Below, one piece after another: positions 15,191-23,210 of a stretch of DNA of 64,000 nt. Below the pieces are notes generated by a model. It ran no database searches, had not been told where the DNA came from, and saw only the letters and a list, made by a program, of their open reading frames with translations. This stretch comes from an uncultured Clostridia bacterium (GTDB lineage Bacteria; Bacillota; Clostridia; Christensenellales; Borkfalkiaceae): NCBI GenBank assembly GCA_934271065.1, contig CAKQQQ010000007.1, forward strand, positions 1 through 64,000, given 5' to 3'. Position 1 is the first letter of the stretch, and every line of letters begins with the position of its first letter. The translations under genes and the position numbers were made by a program.

Positions 15191-16141
15191 TTATTTGTCA
15201 TAAAGTGTAGATAACTCTCCTTTGGCAATTTGAGCTTTATATTTACGGGCAATCCGCATTGCTGCCAACATATCTTTGTAATTCTCTTTTTTAATAAATT
15301 TATTTAAAAGCATCCAAAAATTGCACCAATTTTGCGCCATACGGGACATAAATCCCATCTTATACTTATAACTAAGGTACAATCTATTAATTACATACAT
15401 ATATGTATTTTTTTTTGTCGGTATTCGGTATTCAGTACTAACCATGTGTTTTACACGTACATTTTCATTAAGAATAGATTTATAATTTTCGTGCTTTGCA
15501 CATCTACAATACCAATAACTAAAATCAAGATCTTCGGGATAAGCATACCCTATCAGATTTTCATCCCACTTAATTCCCCATTTTTCAATAAGATTTCTTC
15601 TTATAACAAAAAAATAGCCCATCGCCCATTCTGTCGCTGTTTCACCTTTTATTTTTTGAGGATATCTACCCAACACTGATTTTGTAACGTGACCTATATT
15701 ACGTTTTGAGAAAGATTTTGTACCAAAAAAATACCCGATTTTAGAAGTCGATACTTTTGAATTGTCATCTATACCGGCAATTAAGGCAATATCATTCCTC
15801 TTCATAATTTCATTAATATACCGAAGCGTATTATTATAAACAATGATATCATCATCTGAGCAAATTATAATCTCATTTTTAGCAAAAGATATTGCTGTAT
15901 TTCTTGCCTTTGTTAAGGATGGTTCTTTTTGATAAACATACTTATAGTCAACTTTGTTTTCGCATAATTCTTTTAAAATATTTTCGTTATCATTTTGATC
16001 TGATTCATTCTTGCTTTGATCTATTATAACAATTTGATCCGGTATATAATCCGCATCTAAATACGATTCTATAGTATTTCGTAATGCGTTAGAGCGATTC
16101 ATGGTAGGAATCAACACTGACATGGGTAATCTAATTTGCAT
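15191..16141 (-). CDS. Family 2 glycosyltransferase
   Basis: The 316 residues show a GT-A fold: MSVLIPTMNRSNALRNTIESYLD at the start, the conserved KARNTAISFAKNEIIICSDDDIIV, where the DDD carries the metal-binding DxD motif (about residues 95-100), and ATEWAMGYFFVIRRNLIEKWGIKWDENLIGYAYPEDLDFSYW, matching the ED acceptor/base region. AGGAG lies nine bases before the ATG. The gene overlaps the end of the polymerase gene by 31 bases, so the two are translated in sequence. The sugar specificity cannot be read. Confidence 0.88.
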   Translation of the reverse strand: MQIRLPMSVLIPTMNRSNALRNTIESYLDADYIPDQIVIIDQSKNESDQNDNENILKELCENKVDYKYVYQKEPSLTKARNTAISFAKNEIIICSDDDIIVYNNTLRYINEIMKRNDIALIAGIDDNSKVSTSKIGYFFGTKSFSKRNIGHVTKSVLGRYPQKIKGETATEWAMGYFFVIRRNLIEKWGIKWDENLIGYAYPEDLDFSYWYCRCAKHENYKSILNENVRVKHMVSTEYRIPTKKNTYMYVINRLYLSYKYKMGFMSRMAQNWCNFWMLLNKFIKKENYKDMLAAMRIARKYKAQIAKGELSTLYDK

Positions 16142-17544
16142 TTTATTTCTCTCCTATTAATTAATGGTAAGGACATCATAAACCAAACCAAATACACACC
16201 GCTTACTTCACCCTGCATCCCATTCACAATAAACGCAATAAATGCAATTAAAAACATATTATATGCCACACCGATTTCTTCCTTATGCTTTTTAATAAAG
16301 AAGAAAACTTCTTTTATGAATAGTAGCACGAAAAGACATCCAACAACTCCATATCCCGATAACAATGAAGGTATAAATAATGCACCATTAAATATTTCTG
16401 TTTCGGACTGTTGTAATTTTATAAGTGCCTCATAATTTGCTGCGCTATATGCCCAATCGGGGAAATATTTTTTATAAAAATATCCCTGTAAACCATTCCC
16501 GACACCAAATACTGGATATTCCTTAAATGCCCCCCAATTTATATAGTAAGGAATTCTTCTTGTTACTGAAGAGGCATTTGTATCGTCTTTAATCTTGTTA
16601 ATTATTAGATATTTTATTTTATCAACCGACTCCCCTTGTATAAACCCAGTAAGTATAAAAACAATTAGTATTACCACAATACCTAATCCACAACCAAGAC
16701 AAATTTTAAATGCCTTTGGGATTTTTTTGTTTATTATAACCATCAAAAAGAACACTATTAAATCAATGAAGCAAACAATATATGCTGTACTACTATTTGA
16801 ATAATACAATGGAACAACCCACAATGCTAAATTAAATAAGTATTTAAGTTTTCCATTCAAGATTTGAGCCATTAATATCGGAAAAACAAAAATTCCTAAC
16901 ACGATACCGCATGATGCCCCCTCGGTCTCAGTTAAAGATAATTTTCTTATTGTCGGATCAACAAAAATATCAAAAATATTCAGTTTCTCATACAAAGATT
17001 TGCCTATTCCATTAATCACTAAAACCTGAAAATAACCTAAAATTAATAAAAAATTACAAACCTTTAGCAGTATTGACAAAACCTCATCAATATCAAATAA
17101 TTGAAAAATTCTTATAGAATAAAGAAATATCAGCCAATATTGTATAAAATATATAATTTGACCAAGCACCCCTCTAAACGCACTCTCATGCCCGTGATTT
17201 CCGAATCGTAATTGTATCACACACGCCATTACTATTGAGGATAAAATCAAATATAACAATAATAATGTTGCATATTTGAATAATATCTCATTCTTTTCGC
17301 TACCTAAATTAAATTTCCCTTTTGAACTTAAAAACCAAAAAAATAATCCTAAAACATGAAAAATAAACGCCGTGTAACTAGCACAAACACCAAAAATTTT
17401 TATGAAAAAATCAAATTGCGAAATCATATGGAAAGGCAATAAAAAAAGGTATATTTTTGCATTGATTTTTTCAAAATCTATATCTTTATTAACCACATTC
17501 CCGAATTTTTGCACTTTATATCTATTTTTATTATATTCTTTCAT
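16111..17544 (-). CDS. O-antigen/exopolysaccharide polymerase (Wzy-like)
   Basis: The 477-residue protein has about eleven or twelve hydrophobic segments and a large loop in the second half (about residues 290-400) with DDTNASSVTRRIPYYINWGAFKEYPVFGVGNG. The GAFKEYPVFGVGNG stretch is the hallmark of Wzy/WaaL-type proteins. It would join repeat units on the outer face of the membrane. The sequence is otherwise poorly conserved, as usual for Wzy. No clear ribosome site precedes the ATG, which overlaps the end of the upstream glycosyltransferase gene by 14 bases. Confidence 0.82.
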   Translation of the reverse strand: MKEYNKNRYKVQKFGNVVNKDIDFEKINAKIYLFLLPFHMISQFDFFIKIFGVCASYTAFIFHVLGLFFWFLSSKGKFNLGSEKNEILFKYATLLLLYLILSSIVMACVIQLRFGNHGHESAFRGVLGQIIYFIQYWLIFLYSIRIFQLFDIDEVLSILLKVCNFLLILGYFQVLVINGIGKSLYEKLNIFDIFVDPTIRKLSLTETEGASCGIVLGIFVFPILMAQILNGKLKYLFNLALWVVPLYYSNSSTAYIVCFIDLIVFFLMVIINKKIPKAFKICLGCGLGIVVILIVFILTGFIQGESVDKIKYLIINKIKDDTNASSVTRRIPYYINWGAFKEYPVFGVGNGLQGYFYKKYFPDWAYSAANYEALIKLQQSETEIFNGALFIPSLLSGYGVVGCLFVLLFIKEVFFFIKKHKEEIGVAYNMFLIAFIAFIVNGMQGEVSGVYLVWFMMSLPLINRREIKCKLDYPCQC

Positions 17545-18676
17545 AATTATTTTTATATGCTATTTTTTCACAGGGCTGATCGCGCAATATAATGCTTTTA
17601 TTTTTATTTAAGTTTTCGACAAGTATCATTAAGTTTTTTACGGCGTTATCGGCGTTCCAGGTTTCCGCCATTGTTTTATATGCTTCTAAACTTATTTGTT
17701 TACGTTTTTCGGAATTATCTAATAAAATTTTAACTTTATTAAATAAATCGTCTTCGTTAGCATTTTTATAGATAAACCCGTTTTTTCCGTCGTTTATTAG
17801 AAACGGAACAGAACCTATTGCATGGCTTGCAACTACAGCGCAGGCGCTATTCATACTTTCATTCAAAACCGCGCCCCACCCCTCATTAAAATCCGAAGTA
17901 AATAAAAATATTTCCGATTGCTCCATATGCCGTCTAACGTTTTCTGGTGTCATCGCACCGAGCATTTTAACACAATCTTCAACGCCTTCCTGTTTTATCA
18001 TATCGCTGATTTCATTTTCCAAATCGCCTATTCCTATTAAGGAAAGTTGAAAATTATATCCCGCTTGTTTTAAGCGTTTTGCAATACGAATAGAAGCATC
18101 CGGATGCTTCAATTCTATGAGTCTGCCGACCCATAGAATTGAAGTAGGTATTTTATTGTCTATCAGCGTAGTAACGTCTTCATATTTCTTTACGGCTGGA
18201 AAATACCCCCATTTATATGCTTTACCGATAAAATTACCAGTTAACGCATAATCGTGCGCGGCATACGCGCTAGCGCATAATAAATACGTATTTTTTGAGT
18301 TCGCCCAATGGTATTTAATAAATCGAAGCGGAAGAGTTAGTTTATTTTTCCAATTTTTATAAACGCGTTCTGAGTACCTGAAAACAAGTTTGCCGCTTTT
18401 AATTCTTTTATGAATCAACTTTTCTGGGGCACTACCCATTATCACAACATCTGCATTATTTATTAAATCGAGACATTTTTTGTATATCGTTTTATCTTTG
18501 TAAGACTCAATAACAAACTCCGGCAAGTCTTTTTGAGCCCACCCCATATTTTTACGTTCATTCGACATTGGTTCAGATTGAATAAAATAATACTGACCGC
18601 CCGTCTGTCTAAAAAACTCTTCAGAAATTGCGGATTGATGATGATTATAATAATTCGATACAAAAACTATTTTCAT
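17531..18676 (-). CDS. Glycosyltransferase, GT4 family
   Basis: The 381 residues form a GT-B pattern: KIVFVSNYYNHHQSAISEEFFRQTGGQYYFI at the start, ILWVGRLIELKHPDASIRIAKRLKQAG in the middle, and FLFTSDFNEGWGAVLNESMNSACAVVASHAIGSVPFLINDGKNGFIYK in the C-terminal donor domain, including the conserved ExxxE-like pair. The start codon overlaps the stop of the next glycosyltransferase gene by 4 bases. Composition is intermediate between the AT-rich block and the chromosomal genes, so the boundary of the imported block lies near here. Confidence 0.88.
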   Translation of the reverse strand: MKIVFVSNYYNHHQSAISEEFFRQTGGQYYFIQSEPMSNERKNMGWAQKDLPEFVIESYKDKTIYKKCLDLINNADVVIMGSAPEKLIHKRIKSGKLVFRYSERVYKNWKNKLTLPLRFIKYHWANSKNTYLLCASAYAAHDYALTGNFIGKAYKWGYFPAVKKYEDVTTLIDNKIPTSILWVGRLIELKHPDASIRIAKRLKQAGYNFQLSLIGIGDLENEISDMIKQEGVEDCVKMLGAMTPENVRRHMEQSEIFLFTSDFNEGWGAVLNESMNSACAVVASHAIGSVPFLINDGKNGFIYKNANEDDLFNKVKILLDNSEKRKQISLEAYKTMAETWNADNAVKNLMILVENLNKNKSIILRDQPCEKIAYKNNYERI

Positions 18677-19827
18677 GTATACAACCTTGTATATTCTGAG
18701 TATTTTTCAATTTTTGAAAAGTTTGCCGTTACAACAGGTAAATCGGTATATAGGCAAAGTTTTTTATGTAATTCCGAAATCGAGTTTATAACGTTATCGT
18801 GCGGCACAGACTCGATACTGCCGCCTGTCGGATAAGTGATAACAGGCGTTCCGCACGCTTGCGCTTCTAAATTCACAGTTGGATAATTATCTTCGTAAGT
18901 CGGATTGAACAATACGTCTGCGGAAGTGTATATTTGAGCAAGTTCTGTAACGCTGTTCGTGCGTTTTATCCCGATTACGTTCGGCGGTAAAATCTTTAAT
19001 TGTTTATCATTTACGCCAACTAACACTATACGATAACTATCGTCTATCAGTTTTGCAAGATCTAAAAAATCGTTAAAGCCTTTGTGTTTCTCCCAAACGT
19101 TAGCAACGCCTAAAATTATTTTTTTATCCGTCAGCCCGTACCTTTCTCTGAAATCGCTTTCGGTGGGCTTAAAAACGTCGGTGTCTATTCCGTTGTTGAT
19201 AACTTGAACGGGATATTCTTTCAAATACGACTCTTTTACAAGTTCGGCAAGCCACTTTGACGGGGTAACTATCGTTAAATTCGGAACACCGCAAAAAGTG
19301 GCTTTTTTAAGATTAAAATTGCGTTTTGCGTGTGAAAATAACGCTTTGGGATAATCTTTAACGCGAATACATTTTTCACATTCCGTTTTCCATTTATCGC
19401 AATGCGGAAATTGAAAGTGAGTGCAATGACCGGTAAACGCCCAACAGTCGTGCAAAGTCCAAACTATTCTTTTGTTACACGTTTTCAAATAATCGAAAAG
19501 AATACCGACGTTTATATAATAGCCGTGTAAATTATGTAAATGTATTACGTCGGGTTGGAACTTTTTTATCCATTTTATTAACTTTTTTGTAGAAGATTTA
19601 GCGTTAAACCCGTCGTTATCGAGTAGCCTTGCCTTAAGCGCGTTAACGTTAACACCGAATTTTCCGCAGATTCTCACGGCGTAGTGTTTATATTTATCGG
19701 GGACTTCGCCTCTGCCGAACGCTATTTTACATTCGTGCCCCTGCTCCGTCAGCATATCGGCTATATCAGTACAAATTCTGCCCGTACTACCTATGCCGCA
19801 TACCGAGTTTATAAATAACACTTTCAT
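18673..19827 (-). CDS. Glycosyltransferase, GT4 family (WcaC-like)
   Basis: The protein of 384 residues begins MKVLFINSVCGIGSTGRICTDIADMLTEQGHECKIAFGRGE and contains DVIHLHNLHGYYINVGILFDYL, WTLHDCWAFTGHCTHF and a cysteine cluster (FPHCDKWKTECEKC). These are typical of the colanic-acid-type GT4 subgroup often encoded beside the priming enzyme. The C-terminal donor site reads FNPTYEDNYPTVNLEAQACGTPVITYPTGGSIE. GGAG is nine bases before the ATG. It probably adds the second sugar after the priming step; this is inferred from position. Confidence 0.88.
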   Translation of the reverse strand: MKVLFINSVCGIGSTGRICTDIADMLTEQGHECKIAFGRGEVPDKYKHYAVRICGKFGVNVNALKARLLDNDGFNAKSSTKKLIKWIKKFQPDVIHLHNLHGYYINVGILFDYLKTCNKRIVWTLHDCWAFTGHCTHFQFPHCDKWKTECEKCIRVKDYPKALFSHAKRNFNLKKATFCGVPNLTIVTPSKWLAELVKESYLKEYPVQVINNGIDTDVFKPTESDFRERYGLTDKKIILGVANVWEKHKGFNDFLDLAKLIDDSYRIVLVGVNDKQLKILPPNVIGIKRTNSVTELAQIYTSADVLFNPTYEDNYPTVNLEAQACGTPVITYPTGGSIESVPHDNVINSISELHKKLCLYTDLPVVTANFSKIEKYSEYTRLYT

Positions 19828-19892
19828 TCGTGACTTCTCCGCTGATGACTAATTGTCATACTGTGTTTCCCGTTTCGTCTCTTGTTGCCTTA

Positions 19893-20735
19893 CTATTTTG
19901 CGCCTTTGTGGTTAAATACGACTGCAACCGTCTTGAATAAAATCTTAACGTCCATCCATAACGATCGCTTTTCAATGTATTCTATATCGTAAACGATTTT
20001 CTCTTCGGGCTTTAAGTCGTACCCGCCGTTTACCTGCGCCCAGCCGGTTATTCCGGGTTTAACCTTTAACCGATCCTTAAAACCGTGGATGTACTTTTCA
20101 AATTCTTCGGTAAAACATTCGCGTTCCGGACGCGGACCGACAAGCGACATCGTGCCGATAACGCAACACCATAATTGGGGAAGTTCGTCAAGTCTGGTCT
20201 TTCGTAAAAATCTGCCGAAACGGTAAATGCGCGGATCTTCGTCGCCTTCCGACCACTGCGCGCCGTTCGCTTCGGCATCAACGCGCATAGTTCTGAACTT
20301 CGGTACGCTTATTATTTTGCCGTGATACCCGCACCGTTTCTGAACGTACAGCACAGGACCTTTCGACGAGCATTTTATTATTATCGCAAGCACTAAAAAC
20401 AGCGGAAGTAATGCCACGACCGCAATCAAACATACGACAAAATCAAAAAGCCGTTTGATAAAAGAATAAAACGGCTTACTTTTTACTTTATCGACGTGAA
20501 AATTATAAACTTTGCCTTCCGTTTCAAACGGCATAATAAACGCCTCTGAAGAAGTTATTGCACCGAATGCCGATATCGTCGCCGACGCGGCAATTTCTTC
20601 TTGCGTATCGTTTACGACGTGATTATCACGCTCGTTACGGCTATTTTCAACGGAAATCGAAATATTGTCGGCAACAGCAGGGTTTGCAATATCGATATTT
20701 ACGTCCGACGCGAACATTGCGTTATCTTTACTCAT
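19893..20735 (-). CDS. Polyprenyl glycosylphosphotransferase (priming sugar transferase)
   Basis: This enzyme starts each repeat unit by moving a sugar-1-phosphate to undecaprenyl phosphate on the inner membrane face. The 280 residues comprise an unconserved N-terminal stretch (about 1-85), one membrane helix (FVVCLIAVVALLPLFLVLAIII) and the catalytic domain with KFRTM, the basic FLRKTRLDELPQLW, MSLVGPRPE and VKPGITGWAQVNG. It lacks the multi-helix N-terminal part of WbaP-type proteins, resembling the short PglC/CpsE core. The start at 20735 follows AGGAAAA and lies downstream of the mapped promoter; the longer frame to 20801 begins upstream of the predicted transcript start. It is the first gene of the locus. 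No Wzz or tyrosine kinase gene is present. Confidence 0.92.
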   Translation of the reverse strand: MSKDNAMFASDVNIDIANPAVADNISISVENSRNERDNHVVNDTQEEIAASATISAFGAITSSEAFIMPFETEGKVYNFHVDKVKSKPFYSFIKRLFDFVVCLIAVVALLPLFLVLAIIIKCSSKGPVLYVQKRCGYHGKIISVPKFRTMRVDAEANGAQWSEGDEDPRIYRFGRFLRKTRLDELPQLWCCVIGTMSLVGPRPERECFTEEFEKYIHGFKDRLKVKPGITGWAQVNGGYDLKPEEKIVYDIEYIEKRSLWMDVKILFKTVAVVFNHKGAK

Positions 20736-20789
20736 TTTTCCTATCGTGTACCGCAAAGCGATAAATAAACAAATATTATTTGCTTGTTT

Positions 20790-20818
20790 ATTATATAACA
20801 ACGCAAGATTTAAGTCAA
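20790..20818 (-). promoter_or_regulatory. Sigma-A promoter of the exopolysaccharide locus
   Basis: TTGACT (20818-20813), a 17-base spacer and a perfect TATAAT (20795-20790) predict a start near 20783. The plus-side stretch from here to 21010 is AT-rich and has no gene that I can support. Confidence 0.8.
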
Positions 20819-21011
20819 GGGTTTTTTATTATTTATGTTATATTAGCGTTTTCCTATGTTGTTTTCGTGAAATTTAGTAAAGTTTTTGCGTTTATTTGCA
20901 ATAAACTCTTTGTTTTACGCCGTAAAAGGCTGTTAAATTTTGCGGTTAAACGGCAAATTTCAAGCGCTTCCGACGATTCGTCCGTTTTTAATACGCTCGT
21001 TTATATAAAAG

Positions 21012-21059
21012 CGGCGAAGCCCCCTGAATAACCTTGCGGTTATTCAGGGGGCTTCGCCG
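21012..21059 (-). terminator. Long terminator of the ArsR-type gene
   Basis: A perfect 22-bp inverted repeat (21012-21033 with 21038-21059) with a 4-base loop is followed on the minus strand by CTTTTATATAAA. It begins ten bases past the stop of the 21070-21423 gene. The stem is unusually long for a simple terminator. Confidence 0.75.
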
Positions 21060-21069
21060 TTCACGGTAT

Positions 21070-21423
21070 CTACGCCAGATTTCCGGCGGCTAAAAACTCC
21101 ACGCCTTTCAATATTATCTCGTTGATGATTTCGTGTTTCAGCGTATAATAAATAACCTTTCCGTCACGCTCGCAACCGACTATGCCCAAATTCCGCAACA
21201 GCCGCAACTGATGGCTGACCGTCGTCTGATTTATAGACAGTATATCGGCAATGTCCGTAACGCACGTCCGCGACATTGCAAGCGCGCAAACTATTCTTAA
21301 ACGCGTTTTGTCGGAAAATACCGAGAACAAGTCCGTAAGATCGTCTAAAAGTTCGCCGCTCGGAACGTAGTCGATTATCATATTTCTCATTCGTTCGTCT
21401 AACTTAAATGCAACCGATTCCAT
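21070..21423 (-). CDS. ArsR-family transcriptional regulator
   Basis: This 117-residue winged-helix repressor has the family core: LFSVFSDKTRLRIVCALAMSRTCVTDIADILSINQTTVSHQLRLLRNLGIVGCERDGKVIYYTL. The TCVTDIADIL segment is where the alpha-3 metal site (CxC or variants) lies; here there is one Cys, so a classical ELCVCDL site is absent. The N-terminal ERMRNMIIDYVPSGELLDDL looks like a CadC/CzrA-type extension. GAGGTG is four bases before the ATG. It is divergent from a 49-residue membrane protein that may be its target, and ends at a long hairpin. Confidence 0.9.
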   Translation of the reverse strand: MESVAFKLDERMRNMIIDYVPSGELLDDLTDLFSVFSDKTRLRIVCALAMSRTCVTDIADILSINQTTVSHQLRLLRNLGIVGCERDGKVIYYTLKHEIINEIILKGVEFLAAGNLA

Positions 21424-21441
21424 AATTCACCTCACGGAATA

Positions 21442-21471
21442 ATTATATCATCACGCAAAATCAAGTGTCAA
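21442..21471 (-). promoter_or_regulatory. Promoter of the ArsR-type gene, with nearby palindrome
   Basis: TTGACA (21471-21466), an 18-base spacer and TATAAT (21447-21442) precede the regulator. Directly next to the -35 box lies the small palindrome CGTATACATACG (21472-21483), a possible operator for autoregulation and for the divergent small gene; the operator role is inferred. Confidence 0.7.
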
Positions 21472-21543
21472 CGTATACATACGTGCAAGTTTTGTCGCAT
21501 AGAGTATATTAAACGAGAATATTGTTGAAAAAGGAGATTTTCT

Positions 21544-21693
21544 ATGTACAACGCCAACGTCGTGTTTTTCGGTTTGCTGTTTTTGATGTATTCGCAAGGC
21601 GCGATTTCTTTAACGCAGTTATTTTTACTGCTCGCGCTTATGTCCACGACCACCTGCAACTGTCCCGAAGTTACTTCGACAACTCGTTCCTGA
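21544..21693 (+). CDS. Small single-helix membrane protein (49 residues)
   Basis: The ATG at 21544 has AAGGAG seven bases upstream and opens 49 codons ending in TGA. It starts MYNANVVFFGLLFLMYSQGA and continues with ISLTQLFLLLALMSTTTCNC and a polar tail. Two hydrophobic runs are separated by SQGA, and a CNC motif follows the second. I do not recognise the family; tiny hydrophobic proteins of this build are found in spore-forming Clostridia. It is divergent from the ArsR-type regulator, with about 120 bases between the starts. A role in metal handling is only a guess from the CxC and its neighbour. Confidence 0.6.
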   Translation: MYNANVVFFGLLFLMYSQGAISLTQLFLLLALMSTTTCNCPEVTSTTRS

Positions 21694-21733
21694 TTACATT
21701 ATAGAAAGGTATCGTTAAAGGATTCGTCGCTCG

Positions 21734-22390
21734 TCAACGTTTTAACGCCGTTATAGCCGCCGCTCGGTCGGTCTTGCCGAAAACCGAACTGCCCGCAACG
21801 AGAACGTCACAGCCCGATTCCGCGGCGAGTTTTGCCGTGTCAGAATTTATTCCGCCGTCGATTTCAAGCAGGCACTCGGGGTTGGTATCGTCTAAAATAC
21901 GCCGTATCGCTTTACATTTATCTAAAACGTCGGCAATAAATTTCTGACCGCCGAAGCCCGGAAAAACGCTCATCACAAGCACGATATCGCATAGCGGCAG
22001 TTCGTTTACGACCTTTTCGACGGGCGTGTCGGGATTGATGACGAGTCCGCATTTTACGTTATGAGATTTTATCAGACGAAGCGTGTCGCCGAGCGCGTCG
22101 CGGCACGCTTCGTAATGAACGGTTATATAATCCGCCCCCGCCCCGGCAAAGGCTTCGACATACCTTGCGGGGTCGGTTATCATAAGATGACAATCGAGCG
22201 GCAACCGCGTTACCTTTCTTACGTCGGCAACCATTTTAATTCCGAACGTTATGTTGGGAACGAAAACCCCGTCCATAACGTCGAGATGAATAAGATCCGC
22301 GCCTGCCGCTTCGACGCTTTTTATTTCTTCGCCCATTCTCGCAAAGTCCGCCGAAAGCACCGACGGAGCGATTTTAATATTTCTTTCCAT
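21734..22390 (-). CDS. rpe: Ribulose-phosphate 3-epimerase
   Basis: This enzyme interconverts ribulose-5-phosphate and xylulose-5-phosphate in the pentose phosphate pathway. The 218-residue TIM barrel has all signatures: IAPSVLSADFARMGEEI, LIHLDVMDGVFVPNITFG, LDCHLMITDP, MSVFPGFGGQKFI and LEIDGGINSDTAK. The Asp of DVMDG and the Asp of EIDGG are the catalytic pair. AAGGAA is about seven bases upstream. It overlaps the end of rsgA by 17 bases, the common Bacillota arrangement. Confidence 0.97.
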   Translation of the reverse strand: MERNIKIAPSVLSADFARMGEEIKSVEAAGADLIHLDVMDGVFVPNITFGIKMVADVRKVTRLPLDCHLMITDPARYVEAFAGAGADYITVHYEACRDALGDTLRLIKSHNVKCGLVINPDTPVEKVVNELPLCDIVLVMSVFPGFGGQKFIADVLDKCKAIRRILDDTNPECLLEIDGGINSDTAKLAAESGCDVLVAGSSVFGKTDRAAAITALKR

Positions 22391-23210
22391 TTTTAAGTTC
22401 CTTATATATTTCGACGTATCTTTCGTAACGCGATTTATTTATTTCGCCCGACTTAACCGCCGCCTTTACGGCGCAATCGGGTTCGTCGATATGCGAACAG
22501 TCCGAAAACCTGCAATTTTCGGCGGCTTCGGCAATCTCGGTATAGCCCGTTTTTAATTTTTCGGGGGTAAGAGTCAGATCAAACGCCGTAAACCCCGGCG
22601 TATCTATTACTTCCGCGCCCTTTTCGCATACGATTTCCGCCGCGGTGGTCGTCTGCTTTCCGCGCCGCGTTTTTTCGCTTAACTCGCCCGTTTTGGAATT
22701 TTTACCGAACAGCGCGTTCATCAGCGTGGTTTTGCCGACGGCGGACTGACCTGTAAAAGCGACCGTTTTGCCTTGCATCCACTCAAAAAAATCACGAGTG
22801 CCGTCGCCGTTTAACGCAGACAACGGAAAAATGCGCGTAACGCGGGAATATTGCGAAAGAATATTCTTGTAGTTCTCGTCGGTAAGATCGGTCTTATTGG
22901 CGACGATTACCGCACCGACGTCCGCCGCGGCGCAGGCTGCCAGCAATTTATCTACGAGCCGAAAATCGGGCGCGGGCGGGTCTGCCACGATTATCGCAAC
23001 TGCGTCCACGTTAGAGACGAGCGGACGGGACAATTTATTTTTTCGCGGCAAAACGGAAACTATAACTCCGTTTTCGCAATTCACGAAATCGCCCGTAACG
23101 ATGCCGTCGGACTTGATTTTAAGATTGCCCTTCGCAAAGCATTCGCGCTCTTCGCCGTTCTCGCTTCGCACGGTATATTTGCCTTTTTTTATACGAATTA
23201 CTCTTTCCAA
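22374..23210 (-). CDS. rsgA: Ribosome small subunit GTPase RsgA
   Basis: This circularly permuted GTPase checks late 30S assembly. The 278 residues consist of an OB domain (1-60), the G domain with G4 NKTD at 105-108 ahead of G1 GQSAVGKTT at 154-162 and G3 DTPG at 203-206, and a C-terminal zinc knuckle (Cys233, Cys238, His240, Cys246). The start is taken as TTG at 23210, with GGAG seven bases upstream, overlapping the end of rlmN by 13 bases; no ATG fits. In many Bacillota the genes prpC and prkC stand just before rsgA; here rlmN does. Confidence 0.95.
   Translation of the reverse strand: MERVIRIKKGKYTVRSENGEERECFAKGNLKIKSDGIVTGDFVNCENGVIVSVLPRKNKLSRPLVSNVDAVAIIVADPPAPDFRLVDKLLAACAAADVGAVIVANKTDLTDENYKNILSQYSRVTRIFPLSALNGDGTRDFFEWMQGKTVAFTGQSAVGKTTLMNALFGKNSKTGELSEKTRRGKQTTTAAEIVCEKGAEVIDTPGFTAFDLTLTPEKLKTGYTEIAEAAENCRFSDCSHIDEPDCAVKAAVKSGEINKSRYERYVEIYKELKNGKKY

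Larger units (their letters stand above)
12600..17560. other. AT-rich, CpG-poor block inside the exopolysaccharide locus
   Basis: Bases from about 12.6 to 17.5 kb are visibly AT-rich with few CG dinucleotides, whereas the flanking genes are dense in CG. The block holds the flippase, two glycosyltransferases and the polymerase. Its left edge coincides with the broken capE-like gene and its right edge with the start of the polymerase gene. This is the pattern of a horizontally exchanged serotype-type cassette; the inference rests on composition only. Confidence 0.7.

Noticed and set aside
11128..20818. Insertion sequence or transposase within the exopolysaccharide locus
   Set aside because: No transposase frame and no terminal repeats were seen; the only broken gene is the capE-like fragment.
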